This document shows, in pieces, positions 33,128 to 42,177 of a stretch of DNA of 64,000 nt. The stretch's first letter is position 1, and every line of letters begins with the position of its first letter. The notes below the pieces were generated by a model. It ran no database searches. It had not been told where the DNA came from and saw nothing but the letters and a program-made list of their open reading frames with translations. The translations under genes were made by a program, and so were the position numbers. Source of the DNA: Massilia sp. WG5 (lineage in GTDB: Bacteria; Pseudomonadota; Gammaproteobacteria; Burkholderiales; Burkholderiaceae_D); contig NZ_CP012640.2 of the NCBI RefSeq assembly GCF_001412595.2, positions 5,642,001-5,706,000 of the forward strand, written 5' to 3'.

Positions 33128-36100
33128 ATGGCCCGACTCTGGCAGTTCCTCACCAACCGCCGCGTAATGGCCGTGATCGGCATCCTTGCGCTCGCCGGCT
33201 TCCTGTTCCTCGGCGCGGAATCGCTCGAGGTGGCGGCCATCTGGGCCGTGCTGGCGGGCCTGCTCCTGCTGGCCGCCTGGGGCGCGTGGTGGCTGGCGCG
33301 CAGCTGGCTGCGCAAGCGTGCGGCGGCCCGCCTCACCGAGGCCATCGTCGCCGAGGCCGACACGCCCCAGCGCAACGATGCGCAAGTCCTGCGCAAGGGC
33401 ATGCTCGAAGCGATCAACACCATCAAGACCTCGAAGCTGGGACTGACGCGCGGCGCCCAGGCCCTCTACGAGCTGCCTTGGTACATGATCATCGGGAACC
33501 CCGCGGCGGGCAAGAGCAGCGCCATCAAGCACTCGGGCCTGACCTTTCCCATCCCCGGCAGCAAGGCCGTGCAGGGCGTGGGCGGCACCCGTAACTGCGA
33601 CTGGTTCTTCACCACCGACGGCATCCTGCTCGACACGGCCGGCCGCTACTCGGTGTACGAGGCCGACCGCGCCGAGTGGTTCAGCTTCCTCGACCTCCTG
33701 AGGCGGCACCGCCGGCGCGCGCCGATCAACGGCATCATCATCGCGGTCAGCGTGGCCGAGCTGGCGGGCGGCTCGCCGGACGCCTCGATCGAGCTGGCCA
33801 AGAGCCTGCGCACGCGGGTCCAGGAACTGACCGAGCGCCTCGGCGTGCACGCGCCGGTCTACGTGGTGTTTACCAAGGCCGACCTGATCGCCGGCTTTTC
33901 CGACTTCTTCCACGATTGCGACCGCGGCGAGCGCGAACGGGTCTGGGGTGCGACCCAGCGCTACAACCGGCGCAGCAGCCCGCAGGACGTGCTGACCTTC
34001 TTCGACCAGCATTTCGACGAACTGTACGACGGCCTGAAGGAGATGAGCCTGGCGACCATGGCCGGCAACCGCAGCGCCGCGATGCGCCCCGGCGTGTTCA
34101 CCTTCCCGCTCGAATTCGCCTCGCTCAAGCCGCAGCTGCGCGCCTTCCTCGCCACCCTGTTCGAAGAGAACACCTGGCAGTTCAAGCCGGTGATGCGCGG
34201 CTTCTACTTCACCAGCGCGCTGCAGGAAGGCCTGGTCGAGAACCTGTCCTCGCGCCGCGTCGCCAGCCGCTTCGACCTGGAGCTGAAGGCCGGAGAGCAG
34301 AAAGGCGGCCAGCAGGAAGAGCAGTCCGGCTTCTTCCTGCTCGAGCTGTTCCGCAAGGTGATCTTCGCTGACAAGGACCTGGTCAAGCGCTACACCAGCC
34401 CGGCCGCGACGCGCCTGAAATACGCAGCCTTCTTCGCCGCCACCGTGCTGCTCGGCTGCGCGCTGGGCGGCTGGAGCTGGTCGACCATGGGCAACCGCCA
34501 GTTGGTGGCCAGGGTCCAGGCCGACCTCGACAAGGTGATGAAGCTGCAGGCCCGCGCCAACGGCCTGCAGTCGCGCCTGGAGGCGCTGGACATCCTGCAG
34601 GACCGTATCGAACAGCTCGACAAATACCGCGAGGACCGGCCCTGGGCGCTGTCCTTCGGCCTGTACCAGGGCGAGGCGCTGGAACGCAAGCTGCGCGACG
34701 AGTACTTCGGCGGGGTGCGCGAGGTGATGGTGCTGCCGGTTGCGGCCGCCCTGGAGTCGCTGCTGGCGGAGATGAACGCCAATGCCTCCCAGCTCGACCC
34801 GAACGCGCAGGCGGCGCCTGGCGCCAAGCCGGGCCAGCCCTACCAGGACGTCTCGGCCACCAATGTCGGCGACGCCTACAACGCGCTGAAGACCTATCTC
34901 ATGCTGGCCGATAAAAGCCATGCCGAGCCCGGTCACCTGAACGACCAGTTGACCCGCTACTGGCGCGTGTGGCTGCAGGCTAACCGCGGGAGCATGCCGA
35001 AGGAACAGATGATCCGCAGCGCCGAGCGCCTGATGACTTTCCACCTGGCCCACATCCAGGACCAGGCCTGGCCGCAGATCACGCCCAAGCTCAGCCTGCT
35101 GGACACCGCGCGCGAAAACCTGCGCCGCGTGGTGCGCGGCACGCCGGCGCGCGAGCGCGTCTACGCCGATATCCGCACCCGCGCCGCGACACGCTTCCCG
35201 GCAGTGACGGTGGCGCGCATCGTCGGCGAGCAGGACCAGGCGCTGGTGGTCGGCAGCCATGCGGTGCCCGGCGCCTTCACCCGCGACGCCTGGGAAAAGT
35301 TCGTGATCGGCGCTATCCGCGAAGCCTCGAACCGCGAGCTGCAGAGCACCGACTGGGTGCTGAAGACGGTGGCGAAGGACGACCTGACCCTCGAAGGCAG
35401 CCCGGAACAGATCCAGAAAACCCTGATCGACCTGTATAAAGCCGACTATGCGAAGGAGTGGGCCAAGTTCGTGCAGGGCGTGACGATCGCCGACCTGAAC
35501 GGCTTCGAAGCCAGTGTGCAGGCCATGAACCGCCTCGGCGATCCACAGACCTCGCCGCTGGCCAAGGTGCTCAAGACCGTCTACGACGAGACCTCCTGGG
35601 ACGACCCCGGCCGGGCGCGCGTGAACCAGGCGAAGCTCAAGCGCGGGGTGCTGGCCTGGTTCCGCGAAGTCGTGCTGCGCCAGGCGCCCAGCGATGCGCG
35701 CCAGCTGGCGGACGCCATGGGCCCCTCGCTTGCACCGGCGGCCGGCGCGGGACCCGCCGGCAGCGTCGCCGCCGGTCCGGTCGGCCGCGAATTCGCCGGT
35801 GTGGCGCGCCTGGTCGGCGTGAAGGAGAAGGACGCGTCGCTGATGACCGGCTACCTGGACGCGCTGTCGAAGCTGCGTTCGCGCCTGAACCAGCTGAAGA
35901 ACCAGGGCGACCCTGGCCCCGGCGCCAAGCAGCTGATGCAGCAGACCCTGGAAGGCAACGGCTCGGAACTGGCCGACGCCCTCAAGTATGTCGACGAGCA
36001 GATGCTGACCGGGATGACGGACGCCCAGAAGCAGATGCTGCGGCCGCTGCTGGTGCGGCCGCTGGTGCAGACCTTCGCGATGATCGTGCTGCCGTCCGAA

Positions 36101-36865
36101 TCCGAGATCAACAAGACCTGGCAGGCCCAGGTCGTCGAACCCTTCCAGAAGACCCTGGCCGGCAAGTATCCGTTCTCGCCGGGCGCCCAGATGCAGGCGG
36201 CGCCGGGCGAGATCGGCCAGGTGTTCGGGCCCGAGGGCGCGGTCGCCAAGTTCGTGTCCACCACCATGGGGCCGCTGGTGGTGCGGCGCGGCGACGTGCT
36301 GTCCAGCCGCACCTGGGCCGACATCGGCGTGACCCTGGCGCCGCAGGTGGTGAGCGGCTTCCCCGGCTGGGTGGCGCCGCTCTCCAGCAACGGCGTGGCC
36401 ACCGGCAGCGGTCCGCAGACCGTGTTCCAGCTGCTGCCGATGACCGCGCCCGGCATCACCGAATACACGATCGAGATCGATGGCCAGCAGCTGCGCTACC
36501 GGAATACGCCCCCTAGCTGGGTGAACATGGTACATCCCGGGCCACAGGGCGCCAACGGGGCCAGGGTCAGCGCTGTTACCTTTGATGGCCGCACCGTCGA
36601 ACTGTTCAACGAACCGGGCGAGCAAGGTCTGGCCAGGCTGATCGCCGTTGCTACCAGGAAGAAACTGGAGCCTGGCGTGGCCGAGCTGCGCTGGACCTCT
36701 GGCAGCACGACGGTGGGAGTCACGCTGAAGCTGGTCAGCAGCCCCAGCAGCACCGGCGACGCCCAGGCCGGCCGCGGATTCAATGGCCTGCGCCTGCCCG
36801 ATACCGTGGTCGGCCATGGCGCGCCCGCGACGGGCGGCCCGCAGCTGGCGGGAGCCGCGCAATGA
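33128..36865 (+). CDS. tssM: T6SS membrane-complex protein TssM (IcmF)
   Basis: Inner-membrane scaffold of the type VI secretion membrane complex, 1245 aa. Two N-terminal membrane helices (residues 12-58) are followed by the cytosolic GTPase-like domain with Walker A GNPAAGKS (123-130), a third membrane helix near 435 (FFAATVLLGCALGGW), then the large periplasmic region and an all-beta C-terminal domain that binds TssJ. Length is normal for the family. It begins the plus-strand arm tssM-tagF-ompA; its stop overlaps the tagF start by four bases. Confidence 0.96.
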   Translation: MARLWQFLTNRRVMAVIGILALAGFLFLGAESLEVAAIWAVLAGLLLLAAWGAWWLARSWLRKRAAARLTEAIVAEADTPQRNDAQVLRKGMLEAINTIKTSKLGLTRGAQALYELPWYMIIGNPAAGKSSAIKHSGLTFPIPGSKAVQGVGGTRNCDWFFTTDGILLDTAGRYSVYEADRAEWFSFLDLLRRHRRRAPINGIIIAVSVAELAGGSPDASIELAKSLRTRVQELTERLGVHAPVYVVFTKADLIAGFSDFFHDCDRGERERVWGATQRYNRRSSPQDVLTFFDQHFDELYDGLKEMSLATMAGNRSAAMRPGVFTFPLEFASLKPQLRAFLATLFEENTWQFKPVMRGFYFTSALQEGLVENLSSRRVASRFDLELKAGEQKGGQQEEQSGFFLLELFRKVIFADKDLVKRYTSPAATRLKYAAFFAATVLLGCALGGWSWSTMGNRQLVARVQADLDKVMKLQARANGLQSRLEALDILQDRIEQLDKYREDRPWALSFGLYQGEALERKLRDEYFGGVREVMVLPVAAALESLLAEMNANASQLDPNAQAAPGAKPGQPYQDVSATNVGDAYNALKTYLMLADKSHAEPGHLNDQLTRYWRVWLQANRGSMPKEQMIRSAERLMTFHLAHIQDQAWPQITPKLSLLDTARENLRRVVRGTPARERVYADIRTRAATRFPAVTVARIVGEQDQALVVGSHAVPGAFTRDAWEKFVIGAIREASNRELQSTDWVLKTVAKDDLTLEGSPEQIQKTLIDLYKADYAKEWAKFVQGVTIADLNGFEASVQAMNRLGDPQTSPLAKVLKTVYDETSWDDPGRARVNQAKLKRGVLAWFREVVLRQAPSDARQLADAMGPSLAPAAGAGPAGSVAAGPVGREFAGVARLVGVKEKDASLMTGYLDALSKLRSRLNQLKNQGDPGPGAKQLMQQTLEGNGSELADALKYVDEQMLTGMTDAQKQMLRPLLVRPLVQTFAMIVLPSESEINKTWQAQVVEPFQKTLAGKYPFSPGAQMQAAPGEIGQVFGPEGAVAKFVSTTMGPLVVRRGDVLSSRTWADIGVTLAPQVVSGFPGWVAPLSSNGVATGSGPQTVFQLLPMTAPGITEYTIEIDGQQLRYRNTPPSWVNMVHPGPQGANGARVSAVTFDGRTVELFNEPGEQGLARLIAVATRKKLEPGVAELRWTSGSTTVGVTLKLVSSPSSTGDAQAGRGFNGLRLPDTVVGHGAPATGGPQLAGAAQ

Positions 36866-37827
36866 CGCGCGCACCCGTCTCGAACCGGATCGGCTACTTC
36901 GGCAAGATCCCGGCGCGCAGCGACTTCGTCAAGGTCGCCGACGACCAGCCGGTGCTGGGCATGCTGGACGACTGGCTGGCCCAGGTCATGACCCGGCTGC
37001 CTAACGACGCCCGCTGGAAGCTGTACTACGACGCCTCGCCGCCGGTCAGCTTCGCCTTCGTCGGGCCGAGCCGCCGGCATGCGGTCGCCGGTCACCTGGT
37101 GGCCAGCCACGACCGCTCCGGACGCCGCTTCCCCTTCCTGATGATGCGCACCGTCGAGGTGCCCGATCCGGCCGCCTTCGTCTCGCGCTGTCCGCTGGCC
37201 TTCGGCCCGCTGTGGGATTTCCTGGCCTCGATGGCGCCGCGAGTGCTGGAGACCGGCGACCCCGGCCCGCACCTGCATGCGATCGCCGATGCGGCGGTCG
37301 GCCTCGGCGAATACGAGGCCCAGCTCGACGACTACCTCGCCGTATCGACCGTCAGTTCGCTGTCGGAGGACCTGGCGCTGGCGGCGAACCGCCTGATCCT
37401 CGGCCTCGGGCTGCTGCTGCAGCCGGTCATGCACAGCCGCCCGGCGTCCCTGCACAAAAGCCTGGTGCTGCCGCTGCCGCAGGACGCGGCCGCGCGCTGC
37501 CGGGTGGCCGCGTTCTGGCTGGAGCTGGTCACGCCCTTCATCCGCCGCACTGCCTTCGACCTGGTGCTGTTCGTGACCACGGTGGCCGAGCGGCCGGTGC
37601 TGGTGATCGGCTTCGGCGGCGCCGCCGCCGAGACCCTGCACGGGATCGTCGACCCGCTGGCCGGCCGCGAGCAGCAGGTACAGATGGTCGACGACGGCTG
37701 GATCGACGAGCAGCTCGGCATCGACATCGACGTGCGCGCGCTGGCCAGCTACCTCGAGCAGCCGATGCTGCCGCTGCGCCTGGCGCGCGAACTGTTCCTC
37801 AAGACTTTCATCGGAGCCGCCACGTGA
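36862..37827 (+). CDS. tagF: T6SS accessory protein TagF (ImpM)
   Basis: Cytosolic protein of 321 aa. The opening RIGYFGKIPARSDFVKV is the family signature of TagF/ImpM, and SHDRSGRRFPFLMM is a second conserved block. TagF is a post-translational repressor of T6SS that in Pseudomonas acts with the PpkA/PppA/Fha pathway; none of those three genes is in this window. There is no PP2C fusion. It overlaps tssM (ATGA) and the next gene (GTGA), so all three are translated as one unit. Confidence 0.92.
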   Translation: MTRAPVSNRIGYFGKIPARSDFVKVADDQPVLGMLDDWLAQVMTRLPNDARWKLYYDASPPVSFAFVGPSRRHAVAGHLVASHDRSGRRFPFLMMRTVEVPDPAAFVSRCPLAFGPLWDFLASMAPRVLETGDPGPHLHAIADAAVGLGEYEAQLDDYLAVSTVSSLSEDLALAANRLILGLGLLLQPVMHSRPASLHKSLVLPLPQDAAARCRVAAFWLELVTPFIRRTAFDLVLFVTTVAERPVLVIGFGGAAAETLHGIVDPLAGREQQVQMVDDGWIDEQLGIDIDVRALASYLEQPMLPLRLARELFLKTFIGAAT

Positions 37828-38606
37828 ACCCGAGATCGAAAATGCTGATTGCCGTCGCCTGCCTGGTTGCGGCGCCCGCCCTGGCCGATGGCGGTTCTGC
37901 CGTTGCCACGTCTGCCGCGCCGATCGTGGTGTCCGGCACCGTCGCCGACGACGCCAGCAAGACGGCCCTGCTGGCGCGGCTGCGCGCCGTGTATGGCGCC
38001 GAGCGCGTGGTCGACCAGCTCGCGGTGGGTCGGGTATCGGCGCCGCCGAACTGGAACGAGCATGTCGCCCGGCTGATCGGGCCGAACCTGAAGCTGGTGA
38101 GCCGCGGCCAGCTGCAGGTCGACGGCACCAGCGTCAGCCTGCGCGGGGATGTCGCCAGCGACGCACAGAAGCAGCAGATCGCCAGCGAGCTGGCCCTGAA
38201 CCTGGATGCCAGCTACACCATCAACAACGGCCTGCGGGTGGCGGTGTCGGAGCAGGGCATGCTGGACGCCGCGCTGGCCGACCGCATCATCGAGTTCGAA
38301 TCGGGCAAGGCCACGCTGGCCGATTCCGGCAAGGCCATCCTCGACCAGATGAGCGTGGCCCTGCTGCGCCTGAAGGACAAGAAGGTCGAGGTGATCGGCC
38401 ACACCGACAACGCCGGCTCGCGCGCCGGCAACCTCTCGCTGAGCCAGGCCCGCGCCGAGGCGGTCAAGGCCTATGTGGTCGGGCACGGCGTGCATCCGGA
38501 CATGGTGTCGGTATCCGGCGAGGGACCGGATCGGCCGGTCGCCGACAACCGCACGCCGGAAGGGCGGGCGCGCAACCGGCGGATCGAGTTCAAGGTGGTG
38601 CAGTAG
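37824..38606 (+). CDS. OmpA-family peptidoglycan-binding protein of T6SS locus
   Basis: Exported protein of 260 aa. The GTG start at 37824 has GGAG eight bases upstream and overlaps tagF. The signal peptide ends near APALADG. The middle has two BON-like segments (VSGTVADDASKTALLARLRA and VSLRGDVASDAQKQQIASEL). The C-terminal OmpA domain has IEFESGKATLADSGKAILDQ, VIGHTDNAGS, NLSLSQARAEAV and NRRIEFKV with the peptidoglycan-binding D and R. TssL here lacks such a domain, so this protein probably supplies the wall anchor (TagL-like function) in trans. That role is inferred. Confidence 0.85.
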   Translation: MNPRSKMLIAVACLVAAPALADGGSAVATSAAPIVVSGTVADDASKTALLARLRAVYGAERVVDQLAVGRVSAPPNWNEHVARLIGPNLKLVSRGQLQVDGTSVSLRGDVASDAQKQQIASELALNLDASYTINNGLRVAVSEQGMLDAALADRIIEFESGKATLADSGKAILDQMSVALLRLKDKKVEVIGHTDNAGSRAGNLSLSQARAEAVKAYVVGHGVHPDMVSVSGEGPDRPVADNRTPEGRARNRRIEFKVVQ

Positions 38607-38608
38607 CC

Positions 38609-38635
38609 CGTCGTCCCCGCCTTCGCGGGGCGACG
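38609..38635. terminator. Bidirectional hairpin between ompA and tssL
   Basis: CGTCG-(T)-CCCCGC, loop CTTC, GCGGGG-CGACG; one bulged T. It sits between the converging stops at 38606 and 38637. The core GCGGG-CTTC/GAAG motif recurs at 54214-54231, so this may also be a dispersed repeat. Confidence 0.6.
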
Positions 38636-38636
38636 A

Positions 38637-39407
38637 TTACGGCAGCGTGATCGTCACATTCGCCGACCGCGGCGGCAGCTTTACCAGGTCGTTGTAGCCG
38701 GCCATCGCCAGGTCCGTTTCGTGCGCCAGCGCCGTACGAAAGCCCAGGTAGCCGCCCAGGGTCACCACCGCGAACACCATCGACAGCGCCCATAGCGACA
38801 GGTCGCTGCCCAGCTTGTGCACGATCTGGTCGGGACGCCCGGCGTGCGGCGCAAAGCTGCGGCTTTTGCCGCGCATGCGCGCGATCTCGTCGCCCAGGCG
38901 CGCGGTCAGGTAGTTCAGCTTGTCGCGGCCGTCGAGCGCGAAGCGACCCTCGAAGCCCAGCAGCAGGCAGACGTGGAACACCTCCAGCGCCTGCAGGTGC
39001 ACGCTGCCCTTGGCGCGCAGGTCCTCCAGGCGCTGGAAGAAGTGCTCGCCGGCGAGCTGGTCGCCGAACAGGCGCAGCTGCAGCGGGCGGGTCTCCCAGG
39101 CTTCGCGGATATCGTAGTCGGAGCGCAGGATGATCTCGTCGACCGCCGCGCAGAAGGCGTACTTGGCGGCGGTGACGTCGTCGGCCGGGATGCCGAGCGC
39201 CTTGGCGTTGCGGTCGACGTCGCCGAGGAAGCGCGTCATGTGCTCGGCGAAGGCGGTCTTGTCGTGCGGGCCGCAGCCGTTCTTCAGCAGGAACAGCGCA
39301 TAGAAGCCCTCGTACATGATGTCGACGAGGGAGGTGGGAGTGCTGCCCGAGGCATTGCGGCTGCCGGGCGGGGGCGGGGCGGCGCGGCGTTCGACGTGGT
39401 GGCTCAT
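38637..39407 (-). CDS. tssL: T6SS membrane-complex protein TssL (DotU), short form
   Basis: Cytosolic-domain protein of 256 aa anchored by one C-terminal helix (WALSMVFAVVTLGGYLGF). The DotU/ImpK domain shows SLVDIMYEGFYALFLLKNGC, AKYAFCAAVDEIILRS and GDQLAGEHFFQRLEDL. It binds TssM and TssK at the membrane. The OmpA extension found in many TssL proteins is absent, and an OmpA-family protein is encoded convergently 30 bases away. The start overlaps the end of tssK by four bases. Confidence 0.95.
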   Translation of the reverse strand: MSHHVERRAAPPPPGSRNASGSTPTSLVDIMYEGFYALFLLKNGCGPHDKTAFAEHMTRFLGDVDRNAKALGIPADDVTAAKYAFCAAVDEIILRSDYDIREAWETRPLQLRLFGDQLAGEHFFQRLEDLRAKGSVHLQALEVFHVCLLLGFEGRFALDGRDKLNYLTARLGDEIARMRGKSRSFAPHAGRPDQIVHKLGSDLSLWALSMVFAVVTLGGYLGFRTALAHETDLAMAGYNDLVKLPPRSANVTITLP

Positions 39408-40750
39408 GCTGCGATTCCGATGAGTTCGAGTTTGAGGTCGCGGATCCCGTTCGGGACATAGATCGAGATCGCCTGGGCTTTCAGCATGCTTTCGTACAGC
39501 ACGCCGCGGTTTTCCAGCACAAAGTAATAGGTGTCGGGCCGCACCGGCACCGCGCTCGGCACCTGCGGCGCGTGCACCAGGCGCACGCCGGGCATGGCCG
39601 ACAGCACCAGCTTGTCGACGTCCTCCGGCGCGCCGATCTTGAAGCGCAGCGGCACGATCTCGACCAGCTGCAGGGCTGCCATGTCGGCCGACACGCCCAG
39701 GAACAGCGTGGTCTGGGCGTTGATCTTGCCGGAGTCGAGCGCGCCCAGGTGATAGGACGGGCGCTCGTTCGACAGCGCGATCGAGAAGTACTTCGCCGAG
39801 ATCACCGTGTCCAGCAGCTCGCGCAGGATGGCGTCCAGGCGGGCGAAGGCCGGGCCCGGATCCTGGTGCACATAGGCCGGCAGGTCTTCCAGCCTGCTGC
39901 TGCGCGAGAAGGTCATCAGGCCGCCGGCAAGCCCGAGCAGCTCCTGGAACAGGCGCTCGGGATGCAGGTCGCGGTGAGCCAGGAAGTGGGTCAGGGTGGC
40001 ATAAGCGCTGCTGACCGTGTGCAGCAGCCAGAACGAGGCGACGTCGCCGCCGCGCAGCTCGACCACGTTCTTGCTCGGCTCGCGATAGTGGCCGTACAGC
40101 GCGTTCACCTTGGCCAGCAGCTTTTCCATCATGCGCGCCAGTTGCGCGTGCAGCCCGGGCGCGCCCTCGATCGACAGGCTGGGCGGGACGAAGGCATGGT
40201 CGACTTCGAAACCGCCGGTAGCGACGCGGCGCAGGCGCACCAGCGGGATGGTCTCGTAGACTTCGAGCGGCTCCAGTTCCGACACCAGCCGCAGGTTCCT
40301 GGTGAGATAGGCGACCGGCGCGCTGGCGGCGTCGGTGAACAGGTCGAAGGTGTCGTGTTCAACCTGGCCGAAGCGGGCGTCGGCGCGCGCCTCGCCGCGC
40401 ACGGCGCAGTTCTCGCCGTGGTCCTTGAAAGCCGGCAGGGCGGCGTGGAAGGTGAGCGTCTGCACCGAGGAGGGCAGTTCGCCGAGGCGCACCTGGGACG
40501 GCAGGGCGTCGCGGTCGGGTGCGTGCACGATGTCGCCGTCGGGGAAGATCAGCGAGAGTTCGGTGATGCGCAGGGTGTCGGCCTTGAGCGCGTCCAGGTC
40601 GAGTTCGAGCTTGCGTACGCCCCAGGAGTAGGGATGCAGGGCGGTCGCGGTGTCGTTCAGGCGTGCTTCGTGGTAGCGGTCCTGCTGTTGGAAATGCTGG
40701 GGACGCAGGAACAGTCCTTCGCCCCACAAGACCTTCGATGGTGGTTTCAC
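39404..40750 (-). CDS. tssK: T6SS baseplate-membrane connector TssK
   Basis: Cytosolic protein of 448 aa, start GTG at 40750 with GAGG upstream. The N-terminus KVLWGEGLFLRPQHFQQQDR is the strongly conserved TssK opening; ELPSSVQTLTFHAALPAF and TYYFVLENRGVLYESMLKAQ are further typical blocks. TssK trimers join the baseplate TssE/F/G to TssL/TssM. Those baseplate partners are not encoded in the window. The order tssJ-tssK-tssL is the usual one. Confidence 0.96.
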   Translation of the reverse strand: MKPPSKVLWGEGLFLRPQHFQQQDRYHEARLNDTATALHPYSWGVRKLELDLDALKADTLRITELSLIFPDGDIVHAPDRDALPSQVRLGELPSSVQTLTFHAALPAFKDHGENCAVRGEARADARFGQVEHDTFDLFTDAASAPVAYLTRNLRLVSELEPLEVYETIPLVRLRRVATGGFEVDHAFVPPSLSIEGAPGLHAQLARMMEKLLAKVNALYGHYREPSKNVVELRGGDVASFWLLHTVSSAYATLTHFLAHRDLHPERLFQELLGLAGGLMTFSRSSRLEDLPAYVHQDPGPAFARLDAILRELLDTVISAKYFSIALSNERPSYHLGALDSGKINAQTTLFLGVSADMAALQLVEIVPLRFKIGAPEDVDKLVLSAMPGVRLVHAPQVPSAVPVRPDTYYFVLENRGVLYESMLKAQAISIYVPNGIRDLKLELIGIAA

Positions 40751-40804
40751 GGATGCCTCGCGCAGATGTCACAAAACTCTAGCTTGGGGGAAACCACACA
40801 GGCT

Positions 40805-41389
40805 TCATTGACATCGGACAAGGCGGCCGCCTGCGGACGCGGGACCGGCTCCGGCGCTTGCACGCATCACGCAGGCGTGCAGGCCGATGGTCACGCCGGC
40901 CTGTTCCGCCTCGGGCGCGGCGAAGGCCAGGCGCCAGCCCTGCGGCAGCGGCGAATGGAACAGCGCGACGACGCCCAGCCAGCCGGCCTCGCGCGGCAGC
41001 TTTTCGTTCAGTTCCAGCCGTTGGCCCGGCACCAGGGTCAGCTCGCGCACCTCGACCAGGTCTGCGCCCAGCGCTTCGCGCTCGCTCTGCGGCGACAGGA
41101 AAGCAGAGTAGGGCGTCTGCTCGAAAGCGGCGCGCTGGCGCAGCTTGTACACGCGCACCACCAGGGCCAGCGGCTGGCCGCGCGCATCCAGGTTCAGGCG
41201 CTTGGCGGCGTGCAGGCGCAGCGCCACCTGGCGTGGCGCAAGCTGGGCCTCGGGCACGGGCGGGGGCTTGCGCAGGCCGGCGGCTTCCAGCAGGCCGCCC
41301 GCCGATGGCCCGGCGGCGCCGGCGCAGCCGCCAAGGGTCAGGGCCAGAAACAGTCCGGGCAGGGAAAGAGGGAGGCGGACAGGAGCCAT
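40805..41389 (-). CDS. tssJ: T6SS outer-membrane lipoprotein TssJ
   Basis: Lipoprotein of 194 aa from ATG at 41389. The lipobox LGGC has C22 as lipidation site. The mature part is a transthyretin-like beta sandwich with LNLDARGQPLALVVRVYKLR, then LVPGQRLELNEKLPREAGWL and FHSPLPQGWR, all typical of TssJ/SciN. It anchors TssM at the outer membrane. It begins the minus-strand arm tssJ-tssK-tssL and is divergent from the TPR lipoprotein gene. Confidence 0.93.
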   Translation of the reverse strand: MAPVRLPLSLPGLFLALTLGGCAGAAGPSAGGLLEAAGLRKPPPVPEAQLAPRQVALRLHAAKRLNLDARGQPLALVVRVYKLRQRAAFEQTPYSAFLSPQSEREALGADLVEVRELTLVPGQRLELNEKLPREAGWLGVVALFHSPLPQGWRLAFAAPEAEQAGVTIGLHACVMRASAGAGPASAGGRLVRCQ

Positions 41390-41580
41390 GGCGCGCAGTT
41401 TCCTTTGGTAAATGAGCCGACAGCGACATTCAACAGGATCGCAACTTGCGCACGCTGAGCACGCGCAAGCCGGCGCTTCGACGAGGCGCAATTGCCTAAA
41501 AAACTTCAGTTGAGGTCACGCAATTCTTCGTGGAAACCACGCGCCAATAATGGCGCTTGATTTCACCTAGGGAGAGCCAG
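41390..41580. promoter_or_regulatory. Divergent control region of the T6SS arms
   Basis: 191 bases between divergent tssJ and the TPR lipoprotein gene must hold both promoters. Visible dyads are CTTGCGC/GCGCAAG (41445-41451 and 41463-41469) and the palindrome GCAATTGC (41488-41495). I find no sigma54-type GG-N10-GC box and no strong sigma70 pair. Confidence 0.45.
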
Positions 41581-42159
41581 ATGAAGTTCCAACGCTTGAT
41601 GCCGAGTCTAGTCTGTGTCGCGTTCCTGTCGGCCTGCGCCAGCACCGGGCAGGTCGCCGGCGGCGGCAGGCCGGCGACCACCATGGCTGCCGCGATGGCC
41701 GAGGTCGACGCCGCCGTGATGGCGAATCAGAACGACAAGGCCTATGCCTTGCTGAAGAGCGCCGGCAATGCCTTCCCCACCGACAAGACCCCGTGGGTCA
41801 GGATGGCGCAGATGCGCTTCGACAGCACCGATTACGGCGAAGCCATCGTCAACGCCCTGGAAGCGCTGGAGCGCGACCCGGACGACACCCTGGCCAACAG
41901 CATCGTTGCCGTCAGCGGCCTGCGCGTGACCAGCAAGGCGCTGGCCGACCTGAGCCAGAAGAACAACCTGAGCGGCAATGTGCGCACCGAGGCCCAGGAA
42001 CTGGCCAAGCTGCTGCGCAGCAGCCTGGGCGAAGAGGTGCTGGTCGCGAATGGCGCCCGTTCCGCCGCCGTGCGGCCCAAGGATGCGCCGTCCCGCAAGG
42101 TGATCGCGACCCCGCCGGCCCGCGCCGCCAGCAACGATCCCTTCGGGGCCCTGAAGTAA
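41581..42159 (+). CDS. TPR-like lipoprotein at head of tssB-tssC operon
   Basis: Lipoprotein of 192 aa, ATG at 41581 with GGGAGAG upstream. The lipobox LSAC has C19. Residues 35-110 form about two TPR-like helix pairs (AVMANQNDKAYALLKSAGNA, then ANALEALERDPDDTL-like spacing), and the C-terminus is basic and unstructured. Not one of the thirteen core components. It stands 18 bases before tssB and is surely co-transcribed; a role in membrane-complex assembly at the outer membrane is possible. I do not recognise an assigned Tag name. Confidence 0.78.
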   Translation: MKFQRLMPSLVCVAFLSACASTGQVAGGGRPATTMAAAMAEVDAAVMANQNDKAYALLKSAGNAFPTDKTPWVRMAQMRFDSTDYGEAIVNALEALERDPDDTLANSIVAVSGLRVTSKALADLSQKNNLSGNVRTEAQELAKLLRSSLGEEVLVANGARSAAVRPKDAPSRKVIATPPARAASNDPFGALK

Positions 42160-42177
42160 ACCCAGCCTGGAGCCGAC

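Noticed and set aside
33104..36874. 1256-codon minus-strand frame opposite tssM
   Set aside because: Antisense shadow caused by high GC3; low-complexity His/Arg/Gln-rich product with no family, whereas tssM is clear on the plus strand.
41390..41580. Sigma54 promoter for the T6SS operons
   Set aside because: No GG and GC elements at the required 10-base spacing were found in the divergent gap.
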